Translations under genes and position numbers: made by a program
Part shown: positions 12,377-24,600 of the stretch, one piece after another
Position numbering within the stretch: the stretch's first letter is position 1
Layout of the letters: each line of letters opens with the position of its first letter
Notes under the pieces: generated by a model
What the model saw: only the letters and a program-made list of their open reading frames with translations
Database searches by the model: none
What the model was told of the DNA's origin: nothing
Source: Thecaphora thlaspeos
Lineage: Eukaryota > Basidiomycota > Ustilaginomycetes > Urocystidales > Glomosporiaceae
Direction of reading: 5' to 3'
Assembly: GCA_900291925.1 (NCBI GenBank)
Contig: UWYS01000004.1
Location: 558,001-622,000 of the forward strand
DNA: 64,000 bases

Positions 12377-14515
12377 CTAAACCATGACGACGCCGAGCCC
12401 CGAACCAATCTCGGTGGGACTTCTCGCGCTCCTCATCAGTTCCTCAGCCAGGGACTTTGACTCTGCATCTCCCTCCTTGAGTATCGACTTGAGATATTGC
12501 GCTACGGGGTCAAGTTCCGTTTCGCCCGGTCTGGCACCCATGCCGCCGGCAATGGGTAGGACGCGCCAGTTGAAAAGGTAGAACCTGAGGAATCCATCGC
12601 CCGGTCCAAACTTTTGTTCCTGTAGGAAGAGAGGATTGTCCATCACAGTGAGACAGTTGACGACGTCGAAGCCTTGGTCGCGCGCAACGACAAGCGCATC
12701 GGAACAGAGCTGGTTTAAGCGTCGCTTGAGACGTTGTTTGATCTCGGGCGATTCTTGGTCCCACCGTGTGACGGAGTCTTCGTCCTTGAGCTCGTAAGGT
12801 GAGAGACCGGTGAGATGGCTATGTTGCCATTCCGGTACGCCCGTCGCCTGTGCGCGTGCGAGTGGGCTGAGGTTGGACGAGGAACTGCTCGCTTCCGCCA
12901 ACGCTTCCGCCGTCGATGAACAAGAGGCGGCCTGGTAGGATGCATTGTTGCCTTGTCCGTCTTGGAAGACGACGTCGGTGGCATAGTAGAAGAGGTAGGC
13001 CGCGTTAAGGTCCTGGTGCGTCGGGTGGTCCAGGATCGACGAGGGAAGGCTGTAGAAGGAGAAGACGTCGGTGATACGGTGCGTCTCGGGGTTCTCGACG
13101 ACATAGGTCCACGTCACCTGCTTCTCCCTCTTGCCTCCTCCGCCAGCGACGTCGACTCCGCGTCCGCTGAGGAAGATGTGCGCGACCTCTTCGTCCGAGA
13201 AGCGCGGCGCCATGTCGTAGCGACGCATGTAACGGCGCATCAGCTTGCCCACCGCGGCGACGTCTTCGCGCTTCATCTCGCGCAGCCCGACGGTGGTGGT
13301 GGCGGCGGGGAGCTCGAAGCGCTTGATGTGCGACTCCATCGTCATGTTGTGCGGAACGGCCGAGAAGCCAATGTCGACGAGCTTCTGGGCGTTGATGGTG
13401 CGGTGGTAGTAGCGCGACGTCGAGCATGGCGTGGGAAGGACCGCGCCCGCCGTGTAGATGGCCTGAAAGATGCCCGTGAGGTGGCACTGACGCGTCACCT
13501 CCTTGATCAGGACGGGGGCGAGGCGCTTGTTGCGCAGCTTCTTGTGCACCACGAGGAAGTTGATCTCGGTCGTGTGGTACGACTGGTTGCGCACACGCAG
13601 CTCGTGCGGGATGCCCGAGATGAAGGCGACCATCTTGCGCGTCGACTTGACGCGGACGCCGACGTGCCACGTCTGGCGGTATCCCGGGTGCTTGAGGACC
13701 CAGTGGAGGAACTCGGGCGAATAGTTGAAGCGGAGGCTGGCGTCGTCGTCCTCGACGTAGTTTGCCGAGAGGAGGTCGTAGACCTCCTTTAGCTGCGCCC
13801 CGTCGTCGATATCGACGGTGACCCACTCAAAGTCCGGAGGTAGCGGGTAGGGTTCAGCGCGCACTTCTTGCAACGGCTGATTGGGCTGAATAGGTCCCTC
13901 CTCGAGCAGGGGCTTGTCGCCTGGCTTCATGACAGGCTGCGTCTTCCAGAACTTGTGATCCGCCAGCGCCTTTTGCGTCTTGAGCTTGGCGTCCTGGCCC
14001 TTGAGCATGGCGTCCTTTTCGAGGTTCATTAGCCCCATGACCTTTGCGAGATTGGCGCGGTTGACTTTTGCGGCGGCCGCAGCGCCGTGCTCCTGCTGAA
14101 CGGCGAGCTGGACCTGGTTGACGACGTCGTCCGAGATCTTGCCGGCGTTTGACGAGGCGGCGGCGATCTGCTTCTCGACGTAGGCGGCGTCCTTGTCTGC
14201 CTTTGTTGGTGGAGCGGATGTGTTGGTGGCGGCCGAAGAGGAGAGGCCGAGCTTCTGGCGAAGCTTTGCGGCGGCCTTGCTCTTTTTCTTCTTGCGCTGC
14301 TTTGCGGTCTGGGCGGAGGCGGTGCCGTGTTGGGCGTCGTCTTGATCGTCGTCGCTGTCGTTGTCTTTGTCTTTGTCGCTGTCGCTGTCGTTGTCGTTGT
14401 CTTCGGTCGCTGATGTGGTGGCGTTAGTGTGGACCGCGGGCCGTTGCTGAGCTGGCGGGAGGGCGGTGGAGGAGGAGGAGGAGGCGGCCAACGAGATGGG
14501 TTGGTTGGAGGCCAT
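12377..14515 (-). CDS. NMT1: Glycylpeptide N-tetradecanoyltransferase (N-myristoyltransferase)
   Basis: Transfers myristate from myristoyl-CoA to the N-terminal glycine of cytosolic and ribosome-bound substrates. It is a single uninterrupted exon of 712 residues, longer than the yeast enzyme (about 455). The extra length is an N-terminal 200-residue tail: Ser/Ala-rich, then an Asp-rich acidic run (DNDNDSDSDKDKDNDSDDDQ), then lysine-rich KKKKSKAAAKLRQKL, resembling the ribosome-targeting basic tail of animal NMTs. The core starts HKFWKTQPV and has NYVEDDDASLRFNYS and the two family signatures: EINFLVVHKKLR (usual Cys is Val here) and KFGPGDG. The C-terminus GLGVVMV is the expected end, where the terminal carboxylate acts as base. 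Loops in the C-terminal half carry Ser/Ala-rich insertions. It is divergent from NSA1, with 434 bp between starts. A likely substrate, Mic19, is encoded at 59.3 kb. Confidence 0.95.
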   Translation of the reverse strand: MASNQPISLAASSSSSTALPPAQQRPAVHTNATTSATEDNDNDSDSDKDKDNDSDDDQDDAQHGTASAQTAKQRKKKKSKAAAKLRQKLGLSSSAATNTSAPPTKADKDAAYVEKQIAAASSNAGKISDDVVNQVQLAVQQEHGAAAAAKVNRANLAKVMGLMNLEKDAMLKGQDAKLKTQKALADHKFWKTQPVMKPGDKPLLEEGPIQPNQPLQEVRAEPYPLPPDFEWVTVDIDDGAQLKEVYDLLSANYVEDDDASLRFNYSPEFLHWVLKHPGYRQTWHVGVRVKSTRKMVAFISGIPHELRVRNQSYHTTEINFLVVHKKLRNKRLAPVLIKEVTRQCHLTGIFQAIYTAGAVLPTPCSTSRYYHRTINAQKLVDIGFSAVPHNMTMESHIKRFELPAATTTVGLREMKREDVAAVGKLMRRYMRRYDMAPRFSDEEVAHIFLSGRGVDVAGGGGKREKQVTWTYVVENPETHRITDVFSFYSLPSSILDHPTHQDLNAAYLFYYATDVVFQDGQGNNASYQAASCSSTAEALAEASSSSSNLSPLARAQATGVPEWQHSHLTGLSPYELKDEDSVTRWDQESPEIKQRLKRRLNQLCSDALVVARDQGFDVVNCLTVMDNPLFLQEQKFGPGDGFLRFYLFNWRVLPIAGGMGARPGETELDPVAQYLKSILKEGDAESKSLAEELMRSARSPTEIGSGLGVVMV

Positions 14516-14949
14516 GGTAGTGGTGGTGGCGAGGCTCGCCGATGGGATGGTTGCAATGTTCCTGGCCGAAAGGAGATGGTGGAGAGGGGTGGGTCGAGGA
14601 GGGAGGGAGGGAGGGAGGGATGAGGGAGAAGAAGGTGGAAGGTGCGCATGCGTCTGTGCGCGTGCGTCTGTGCGTGTGTGGGTGTTGCTCTCGCTTCAAC
14701 CGCACGACAACGTGATCGGACCCCTTTTTAAGCCTGGTGCGTGGCGGGCGCCTGGCCAACAGGCGAAAAAGCCGGCAATAAATTCCACATTTTTCGGCGG
14801 GTTTGGAAGAAGCGTCGCGGGCTTCCGCTTTCCTTTTAGGCCTCTTTTCCTCGTTCTTCTCTTCCTTCCTCCTTCCTCCATCCTCCATCCTCCATCCTCC
14901 TCCTCCCGCTGCGCCTCCGCGCACACCGCCGCGCACACCGCCGCGCACC
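14516..14949. other. Divergent promoter region, NMT1 / NSA1
   Basis: Shared upstream region of two housekeeping genes. It contains a GGGA-type tandem (about 14599-14620) near the NMT1 side and a TCCTCCATCC-type repeat followed by a CACCGCCGCG repeat immediately before the NSA1 ATG. Nothing here resembles a coding gene. Confidence 0.6.
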
Positions 14950-16894
14950 ATGACCGAATTCACATCAGAACAGCTCCACCACCCGGACCACACCCACCGC
15001 GTCTTCTTTGGCGACTCCACCGGTTGCCTCCGCGTCGCACAGGCTCCCTCCTATCCCTTGCCGCAGAACTACACCGGCCCTCCCATCAGCACCGTCGTCC
15101 TCCCGGGCTTCCGCTCCCACTCCGACCACGCCGTCCAGAAGATGGCTGCGGGCCACCTCAACGCTGCCACCTGCGTCATTGCAATGGCTAGAAAGAGTGG
15201 CACCATTGACGTCGTACAGCTCTCCCAACCAGACGCCTCCACCAGCTCGGCAGCCGCAACAGACAGTCTCCAGGCTGTCGTGCTCGCAACTACCACAGAG
15301 CAAAGGATGAGGGCTGGCATAGAACGATGGGTCGGAGTCGCAGTCGCTGCAGGGTAAGCCCCATCTCTCCCCGCCCCGCCTGACGCAGCACTGGAACGCT
15401 CCGGTCGTTCCTCTCTTCCTGACCGCCTTGTTCCGGCTCCCTTCCCTTTCCCCGCTGACCCGTCCCCCCTCCGCAGCGGCATCTACTCATGCACCTCTGC
15501 CGGCTCCTTCCGCTTCACACCCATCACACTCCACGCCAACGGCGACGACGACATTCTCGGCAAGCCCAAACTGCTCGACTTTCCCGGTCCGCTGCAGCAC
15601 TGCTGCTTCCATCCTCCCTCGGATCCGACTCACTTTAGCTTCGCCGGCGAGGAAGTGCCCCCTTCTCTCTGGGACACGTCGCTCGTCCTTACCGAGCAGC
15701 CGCAAAGCACGTCGTCGGCAGGCGGCGACGAGTCGCTCGACAGCATCTCGGCCACCGACTCGGGCGCTGCGGGCGGGATGAATGCAAAGACGCGCAAGCG
15801 GAAGCGCCAAGCCGAGGCGAGGCTCAAGGCCAAGGAGTACGCATGGGGTGAGGTGTGGCGCGCAAAGAACCTGCCCAACGACTACCTCTCGCTCCCGCAG
15901 CGCGCCAACGTCGCACAGGTGGCCATTGTCGACATTGACACCACCACCGCCTCTACCTCGACGGCGGCGACGACGTCGGATCAAGGGGCGAGCATACCGC
16001 CCAAGACGACCATCGTTGTCGGGACAAAGGACGGCCTGATACGCGTGTTTGAACCGGCGACGGGCGGGAGGAAGCACATGAGGGAACATCGGATCCTTCA
16101 GCCTGGACAGGGGGCGATCAAGACGATGCACGTCGGCAGGAGCCCGGGCGAACTTTTCGTCGCTGACACGACGGGCAAGCTGTTTTCTGTCGACTGGAGG
16201 AACGGCCAGATCCAGTACCAGTACAAAGGTGAGCAGGCAACTTCTCTCCCAGCCGCTTCGTCAAATCTCCTCCGCAGCTGTGAGAACGACCGCGCAGTGA
16301 AGCTGACACATCTGTACCATCCTCCCACTTGACCTGAACCTAACTTCGATGCCGGCAGACATCACGGGTGCGATCACCTCTCTGTGTCCCCTTCCCGCAC
16401 CTCTCTCATCCACGACATCCTCACCGATCGGCCACCCGCTTCTCCTCTCCACTTCACAAGACAAGCTAATCCGTCTACACACGACCGAACCGCCTCCGTC
16501 CGTACCCAGTCGCACCAAACCAGACGCCAAGTCCAAGGTTCGCGGCGAAACACTCTGGACCTCCTTCTCTTCCTCCAACACATCCACTCATCCTCTCACC
16601 GTCATCACCGCCTCAGTTTGGGATGGCAAGATCCCGACGATGGCCGAACGTGAGATGGAAGAGAGACTGCACAGACCGAGGAGGAAGCCCAGAAGGGAAG
16701 GTAGAGGTTTCGATGGAGTTGAAAGTGAAGATGAGGAGGAGGAGAGTGAGGTTGATGATGAAGATGTGGAGGAGGTTTGGAAGAATATGAAGGAAGTTGG
16801 TAAAGAGACGAAGGAACAAGACATCGTTCAGACGCAGGACGACGACGAGGTGGAGACCACGGACGAGGAAAAGAGAAAGAGGTCGAAAAAGTGA
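14950..16894 (+). CDS. NSA1: Ribosome biogenesis WD-repeat protein Nsa1 / WDR74
   Basis: 60S pre-ribosome assembly factor acting in the nucleolus. Exons 14950-15353, 15477-16228 and 16359-16894 give 563 residues, with phases restoring AAGGIYSCT and QYKDITGAI. The first half is a beta-propeller with short WD-like blades (VFFGDSTGCLRVAQ, AMARKSGTIDVVQL). Diagnostic for this family is WGEVWRAKNLPNDYLSL at about residues 295-312. Later blades include VVGTKDGLIRVFE, VADTTGKLFSVDWRNG and STSQDKLIRLHT. The C-terminus is strongly acidic then Lys/Arg-rich, ending EEKRKRSKK, as in other Nsa1 proteins. Starting at 14950 places MTEF directly before conserved sequence. It converges with the coiled-coil gene that follows. 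Confidence 0.85.
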
Positions 16895-17245
16895 TGCGGA
16901 CCCTCCCCCCCGGCTCTCATGCAAGCCTACCGTTTCAACGCATAGGTCAAAGCATCGACATACCTTGTCATCCCATCCCTCAGACGCACAGATCCATGCC
17001 ACGCTACGTTTCATCTTTTGACACTCGAATTGTCTATCACGATGAAAGAAGGGACGAAACACGGAGCAAGGGATTAAAGGATGCGAAAATGGCAAAGATC
17101 CAATGATTTGCTGAATGATGTGATACGAATGTCCGGATGTTTCGCTAGTAACCTCGAGTCTTGAGCGTCGATAAAGCAAAGTTGAAAAAAAGACGCTGCC
17201 CGTCCCAATCTAAAGATTTGCTCTGGTCTCCGCCGCCTCCGCCTT
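16895..17245. other. Convergent 3' intergenic, NSA1 / coiled-coil gene
   Basis: 351 bp between converging stop codons, lower in GC than the flanking genes. I see no gene and assign it to 3' untranslated sequence. Confidence 0.6.
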
Positions 17246-20200
17246 TTAGGGTGCCCTATCGATGGTAGGAGGTGAATTCCTCGCCCCGTTCAACCTCTCC
17301 ATCGCCTTTCTCTGGGCCTTGGGCGTAAGTCTCGTCTTGGCAACGTTACCTCCTTCCCTCTGCTGTGTCGTCGAGGAATAACGAGGGGCGTCGGGGATTG
17401 CATCGAGCACATCTCTCAATCCTTTCCCTTCTCTCTCCTTCCGCCCACCCTCCTCCAAGGAGGATCCCTCAACGACCTTCTCCAATCGATTGATCCTCTC
17501 CGCTTTCACCTCCAACATCTCAACGGCATCTAAGACGTGCTGTGCGAGGATTTTCCTCTTTTCCCTTCCCATCCTCGGATTCATACCCTTCAGTTCATCC
17601 GCCAGCTCAGAGTAGAGCATGCGGTGATGCACGAACTCATCCCATTCTTCCCGCAGCATCTTCTGCAACACCTTGACCTGCGATCGCGAAAGGTGCAGGG
17701 AGACGTCGTCGTATTCGAGAAGGTGGTCGAGCATCGTCGCGTCCTCTTCGAACGCGTGCGACGTGCGGCAGTGTTGTCGTTCGCGCTCGAGCGCCTTTGT
17801 ACGTCGGGACGCTTGACGACGCGCCGAACGACGCGCAGACGAACAGACCGTGCAGTGTGCTGGATCGTGTCCGAGTTGGTTCGGGGCGGCCGCGGCGACG
17901 TCATGGCGCATGTCGTCCTCGTCTTGGTCGTCGTCGTGTGCGTGTGCGTGTGCGTAGGAGGCGAAGCGAGAGGCCCGCCTAGACATGCTCTCGAATGCAC
18001 GTTGGGCACGCGCCTCGGCGATCATCGAGACGTCCTCTTCGTCGACCTCTTCATCCGAGGACAGCGGCGCGGCTTGCTGCTGCTGCGCCGCCGTCTGGTT
18101 CCTTCGGCGCCGGTTCTCGGAGACGGCATCGATTGTCTCGTCCGGATCGCACCTCTCGCCGCCGCCCGCGCGGACGCTATACCGACCCGCCTGCATGTCG
18201 TCATGGCCGTTGCCGTGGCCGAAAGAGACGCGAGATCGTTGCTGGTGCTGCGACGGGGCCGGACGAGTAGAGGCGTGTCGTGGGAGGGGAGGCGTCGACG
18301 TCCGCCTGGAGGCGGCCTCGAAGGGCGCCGGATCCGAGGCAGGATGAACACCGCCGCGGCCGCCGCCGTTCTCGAAGCGGTACGAGTCGCGAACGACGCG
18401 CGGGCGGGTAGCGTGAGCCGTCTCGGGATCCGTCTCGAGTCCGTTGTCGTGCACGACGTAAGCAGATCGAGCCCTGGCGCTCGCAGACGCTGCCGCCTTG
18501 GCGTTGTGGGCGCCGGTAGTGGTGGCACTGAAGAAGTGCTCCTGGCGTGTTGCTTTGCGCGGTTCGATGAAGCGCTCGACGACGACGTCGTTGAGCTTCT
18601 CGACTTCGCCGGCTAGGTAGACGACCTGGACGCGCAGCGCCTCGATTGCCTCCCACGGATCGCGGTAGCCGCTTCCTTCCTCCACACCGTCGCCGCCAGA
18701 CCAACGTCGCGAACATGGCCGGTTCTTCTCCACAGCAGCGGTAGCAGCGACGCGCTCGACGCTCTCTGTGAAGTGCCTAGCCTCGTTGGTGGCGGCGTGC
18801 CTCTCTTCGCTGGTGGCCAGCTGCGTTGCCTTGCGGAATTGCTCCGCCATCGCCACCTTGAGCTTGTCCAGCTCGCCGTACAGACGCTGTACGGCCTCAT
18901 CGTGCTCATCCTGGCTCATCATCAGCCTGGCCTCCTTTGACATTGGCGCGCCCCCTTGGCGGTTCGGGCTCGCGGCCCGCGGCCGTGCGGTATCACTGTG
19001 CACGTCGGCGTCGGCGTCGACGTGGGTCTGGCTTGTCTCGTCCGCCGTGCCGTTGGCCTGGTGCTGCTGCGCCGCCTGGTGCGTCATCGGCGGTTCGCGA
19101 GTCGGCTGCTGCTGCGGATGCTGTTGCTGTTGCTGCTCGGCCTCCTGCTGGCGTGCTTGCTCCTGATGGATCTGCCTCTCCTCTTCCCTAATCCTTTCCA
19201 TCAGCGTCTTGATAAAGTCGCCGCCGCGGACCTCTCGGACGTCCTGCCATACGTTGTGCACCTCCTTGCGCAGACCATCGACCTCCTCCTTCTGCATCTC
19301 CTGGCTCTCTTCGAGGTTGACGATCCTCTCGCCCGCCCGGTCGAGCTCCGTCTGCAGGCTATCGACAAAGACGCGCAGGTGGCCGAGCTCCTCGAGCCTG
19401 GCAAACTGCGAGCCGACGGCCGGATCGATGGGAATGTGCGAGCCGCCGTCTCTCGCCTTGAGGGGCGAGGTCAGCGCCGACGTGAGGCCGGTCAGGTCGG
19501 GCAAGCGCGTGGCAAAGGGGTCATCGGCGCGGGCCTTGCGAGTGGCCGAACCCGTGTAGAAGTGGCCGGGAGCGCCAGGGAGTAGGTAGGCCGGGTAGGC
19601 AGCCGTCAGCGTAGGCTCCTCGGGCGCCACCGCCGCCGTCGCTACTGGCGCATAGGCGGGGTAGCCGTTGGCGTTGAATTTGATGCCGAGAGCTACTTCG
19701 CCCTGCCTCTTGTGCCCGCTCTCCTGGCTCGTGTTGGCGGCGACTTTCGCGCCGCCGTTGTTCTCCACCCTGGTACGGGCACTGGAGACCTGACTACCTG
19801 GGCCAGGCCCGTAGCCACTACCGCCCGAGTTGGAGTTGTTGACAGTGTCGGCATCGTCGTCCTGCCTACGGGCCTCGTCGACTTCCTCGGCCCTCCTGGT
19901 CAGCTCGACGTCGCGCTGCAGCTTGCGCGCCATATCTTCAAAAGCGCTGACGGCGGTGTGCGATGGATCCCGCTCCAGTCCGGCTTTCGCCAGCATCCCG
20001 AGTTTAGTCCGGGCGTTCGCGTTGGAAGGCTGGCCGTCGCCTCGTCCCGCCGAGGTGGTCCGCTCTCGGTTGAAGATGCGACCGCTGATCGAGGGGGCGG
20101 GGCTGGGGCTGTCTGGGGATTTCGTGCGATCGCCGACGAGGGTGCGGATGGCGGGGGAGGTGAGGGTGCGTGAGTTGAGGTGCTGCTGGTAGGCTGCCGC

Positions 20201-21324
20201 ATGATTCATCATTGTCGGTCTTGTCCTGTCCACATCGATCGCTGCGGTGGATGGCGCAAGCGCCGCACCTGCGTTGAGCGGCGAGTGGAAGGGATCTCGC
20301 GGATCTTGGGAGGGGTCTGGCCGTGAAGACGGACGATGCTGCTGCCTGCGCGCGGGCTGAGGCCTATCGTTGCTCGAGACGTAGGCGTTGGCGTAGGTTG
20401 GATCGTCCTCGTTGAGCTTCTGAGGTCAGTAGAGGCGGGCGAGGGGAGCAAAATTTATCAGGACATGCCTTGGCCTTGGGGGTTACCTCGCCTGGCCATG
20501 GAGGTCCTCACCTTTTTGGAGGCCGTGCTTGCGCGATCGCTGTCAGTGTAACGGTCAAAATCTATCCTGTCGAGCGTGTCCTCGCCCAGGACAGGCCGAG
20601 CGTATCGCCTCTGTAGCAGGGACTGTGTGGCGTGCGAGGTGAGTGTGCCTCCGGCGGGCGTAGCGGCAAACGCACGGTGGTTGCCTGTGGACTCGAAGCC
20701 GTCATCGCCGGACGAGGTGGCGGAGGAGATGGAGTCGTCATCTGCTGAGCAGGTAGCGGTGTCGACGCGTGCTGGACGTGGACGCGGGCGTGGAAGTGCA
20801 GCGGATGGCGAGCTTCTGTGGTGGGCGGCAGAGGAGGTTGTGATGCGACTGCGGTAGGGGCTCTTTGCGGGGATGGCGAGGGTGCTGGGTTGGGAGTCGT
20901 AGTGGACGTCGTCATGGTGGTGGTATAGGCGGCGCGTGTAGGAGGCTGGGGACGACGCCGCTGCTGGTGGTGCTACGTTGCGGCTGTGCTGTGCGCGTAG
21001 ACCCCTGCCTACGCCTGGGATGAGACTCTCGTCGTGGTAGTGCTGCTGTTGGGTGTCGCGGTGTGAAAAGAAGCGGTTGTCGTCATCGTGGCAGCCGATT
21101 TGGTCGTACGCGTCGATGGTGGAGGAGGAATGGCTGTGGGCGAGGGCGGATGTGGGTGGGTAGCGGCTGTGTGATGGTTGCGCGGCGAGCCTGTGCTCTA
21201 TGCCCCTCCTCTGTTGCTCGTGGAAGTCTGCGGGGATGAGGATGTCTTGTGAAAAGGAGCGGTTATTGGATGGGGCCGCAGCTAGGTTGAGGCCGTGACG
21301 GGACGTGGAGTAGGCGGGCGGCAT
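17246..21324 (-). CDS. Cep57/Ppc89-like centrosomal (spindle pole body) coiled-coil protein
   Basis: Exons 21324-20512 and 20419-17246 give 1,328 residues. The intron has a GTGAGG donor and a CTGAC branch point, and the join reads ASTASKKLNEDDPTY. The N-terminal 600 residues are low-complexity (Ser, His, Pro, Arg). A coiled-coil follows (LEELGHLRVFVDSLQTELDR..., then a Gln-rich EEERQIHQEQARQQEAEQQ). The C-terminal domain begins with a CTVC pair (HCTVCSSARRSARR) and continues HLSRSQVKVLQKMLREEWDEF ... ILAQHVLDAVEMLEVKAERI ... LEKVVEG. That pattern fits the microtubule-binding/dimerisation region of Cep57 and fission-yeast Ppc89. The assignment rests on domain resemblance, so the role at the spindle pole body is inferred. 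The start at 21324 (MPPAYSTS) is preferred over an in-frame ATG at 21510. It is divergent from the GYP7-like gene, with 357 bp between starts. Confidence 0.65.
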
Positions 21325-21375
21325 GACGAGGTTGAGGGCTGAGCAGCCGACCGCTGTTGTGTTGTGTGCGGGGCG

Positions 21376-21661
21376 GGTGGTGGTGGTGGTGGTGGTAGGG
21401 AGGATGGTTGTGGGCCGGATGCAATCAGGGACTAAGGGAGAGGGGAGGGGCGGCCTGCCTTTTTCGCGTTGCGCTGCGCTGGCGGCGTCCGCTGCAACGC
21501 GCCTCGACACGCTCGCCCACTGCCTCGATCACGTGGAGGAACACGCCCGGTCCAGCGCCAGGACTGAGCATGTGGAGAATTGCAGGCCACACCTCGTTGC
21601 AGAGCCACCGCTTTCGCTTTGCTTCCAGTTGTCACTCTTCGCCACCACCACCACCACCACC
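21376..21661. repeat. Inverted pair of trinucleotide runs (GGT)7 ... (ACC)6
   Basis: A (GGT)7 run at 21376-21396 and a complementary (ACC)6 run at 21644-21661 face each other across about 250 bp of the divergent promoter between the coiled-coil gene and the GYP7-like gene. Each lies close to one of the two start codons. Confidence 0.85.
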
Positions 21662-21681
21662 CAATCACACACACGCCCACC

Positions 21682-24600
21682 ATGCTCGACCTCACAGACG
21701 CAATATCACCCACACCTCAATCCCACGACCATCTCCAGCATGTCCCCTCGACGATACCCACACCCGCATCCACACCGCCCGCCCCGACCGCGCCACACTC
21801 GCTCCTCTGGTCCAAGTCAAAGGTGTACGTACACCCTTCCCCCTACGCAAAGCACAACGTACCCGGATACCTCGCCCTCGTCAGACAGGGGCCACATCGA
21901 CCCGGTGCGACCCTTCTGCTCTCCTTCCTCCCAGAGAGCCTCGTCGAACAGCGGCACGAACTCGAAAAGTTTGTCCGCATCGAATACACCACCTCGGCAC
22001 GCGCAGACCAACCCTCCTCGTCCCCAACCTCCGCTCCGCGCCAAGGCCTCGAAGCCGTACACATACGAGAGGACGACGAAGAGGACGGCGACCATGACCC
22101 GTCCGAGCTCATCGCAGAACCACCCGCGCCTGCATCCGCGAGCTACGCCTTCTCGCTACCCCTCACCACTCTCTACAGCTTCACCATTCGCCCACCCACC
22201 ATAAGCTTCTGGTACGGATCCGTCACCCTCAGCCAGGTCGGCGGCGTCGCCCTCCCTACCCTCCACTTCCATGACGACGAGAGCAAGAGCACCATCCTCT
22301 CCATGCACCGCGCAAGATCAGCCGCCGCCGCCGCCGCCGCCCCCTCTCCCTCGTCTCCCAGCCTTGTATCCTCGTCGGGCCACAGCATCAGCAGCCTCTC
22401 CGAAAGCAGGTCTTCCGCCGCCGGTGCCAGCGCCTTTTCGTCCAGCAACGGCCCGCCTTCGCCCACACCCACCTGGGGCGGCGACGAGCTACTCCACCAG
22501 CTCCGCAAGTACGCACACGTCCACCGCAGCGTCATCGACCCGGCCCTTTTCCTCGTCAACCCCTCTCGCGCTGACCTCGAGCTTCACAGCACCATCCTTT
22601 TCGACGACGACGCCATCGATCCGCCCAATGCCAATCACGCTGGCCCGTCTTCTTCGGCCGCCGCCTCGGGAGCGGCCGCCTTGAGCTGGCGGCACGACTG
22701 TCCTGATGACCCCTTCAACCCAACCTACCCGATGCCCGAACCGTCGTCCCGCACCAGCGCGCTTCATCAGTCCATGCCACCCAGCGCCAGCCCAAAGCTA
22801 AAGGGCCAGCACGATGCCTCCATGGACAACCTCACCCTGTGGGCCAAGAGCACTCGCCTCTCGGTCCTCTCATCCTTCGCCAACCTCACCCAACAGGCGC
22901 GCCATGCCTCCCACGCTGTCCTCTCGCATCCACTCGCCAAGCCATATGTCCCGCACCTGCCCGGGCCCGTCCAGTCGTTTGCGCACGCCGGGCCGATCCC
23001 GCTCGGGCCCAACGACGGCGAGTGGGAGTGGCGCAAGTCGGAGATTGCCAACAACAGCGGGACCAGCGAGTACTACGACAGCGCGCGCGTCTACCTGGCC
23101 AAGTGGGCGCGGCTGGTGGCCGAGGAGGGCGAGCGGAATCGCAGGCGCGAGGAACGCCTCGGCATCGTCGCCGGCGAAGGAAGGCAAGGCGATCCTTCCC
23201 GCACAGACGGTCATGGCGGCAACCGCATGGGCAAGGGTGCCGCAACGGAGGGGAGCGAGCTAGGCGCATTCGAAGTGCTCGAGCGCGTCTACGATCTGCC
23301 TAGACCCAAGTCGGAACGCCAGGCTCGGCTTGCCGAGCTGACGACAGCCGCGGCGGCGTCCGCAGAGGGCCAAATGGCCTCGTCACCCCCGCCTTTTCCG
23401 GCGATGGACATCAACGAGTGGCGATCCCTCTTTGATGCCGAGACGGGCGTACCCCTACACAGCGCTGAAGAGATCCGCCACCGCATTTTTGTCAACGGTC
23501 TGACGAACGCAGCGCGGCGGGAAGCATGGCCGTTCCTGCTGGATGTGATTCCGTTCGACTCGACGGCAGAGGAGCGTACGGCCATCTGGCAGCAGAGGGA
23601 GGTCGAGTACCACACGTACAAGGCGAGATGGCAGTCGGACGCCGAGCTGCTCGAAAGCGACACCGTCAAGGAGCAGCAGCATCGCATCCGCGTAGACTGT
23701 CTGCGGACGGACAGGGGACAGCCGATGTTTGCCTCGCCAGATCCCGCAACGGGCGAGGGCGACACTCAAGGTGACAGCGGCGACTCTGCGTCGCGGGGCA
23801 ATGCAAACGTCCGCAAGCTCGGCGAGATCCTGCTCACCTACGGGTTCTGGGAGGCTGAGAGCTGTCGTCTCGCCGCCGAAGCTCGCAAGACGGCCGCCGA
23901 CGCCAAGCACAATGCGGCATCACCAAACGGTCACGGCGACCTGGCGACGACGACGGCAGCAGAAGAGGAAGAGGGCGGTCTGGCGGGCTACGTCCAAGGG
24001 ATGAGCGACCTCTGCTCTCCCCTGTTCGTCATCTGCCAAGGTGACGAAGTCAAGACGTTTTGGTGTTTCGTCGGATTCATGGAACGAGTGGTGAGTCCTC
24101 GCTGCGTCATTATCGCCTCTCGTCTCTCTCTCGTCTCTCTCTCTCTCTCTCTCTCTCACAATCTCTCTTCTTCCCCTGAGGCCCTTGATGGACCACGATA
24201 TAGAAACCAAACTTCTACCGTTCTCAAAGCGGAATGAAGACGCAACTGGTCCTACTCCAAAAGCTAATCTCCATCATGGATCCCACACTCTACGCCCATC
24301 TGGAACGTTCCGACTCTCTCAACCTCTTCTTCTGCTTCCGATGGTTACTCGTTTGTTTCAAACGGGAATTCTCATTCGACGAAGCGTTGAAAATATGGGA
24401 ATGCTGTTGGGCCTCCCACATTTCCTCTTCCTCTTCCTCTCTCTTTTCCACTTCCGAGGATTGGCAAGGAAGGACATCAAGTTTCAGTCTATTCATCTCT
24501 CTCTCGATTTTAGAGATACATCGAGACGTACTGGTAAGGTATTTACAGAACTTCGATGAAGTCTTACAGTACTTCAATGGATTGGCACAGGGTGGATTGG

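Noticed and set aside
12953..13792. 279-codon plus-strand ORF antisense to NMT1
   Set aside because: Exact antisense of the conserved NMT catalytic region; the minus-strand frame carries the NMT signatures.
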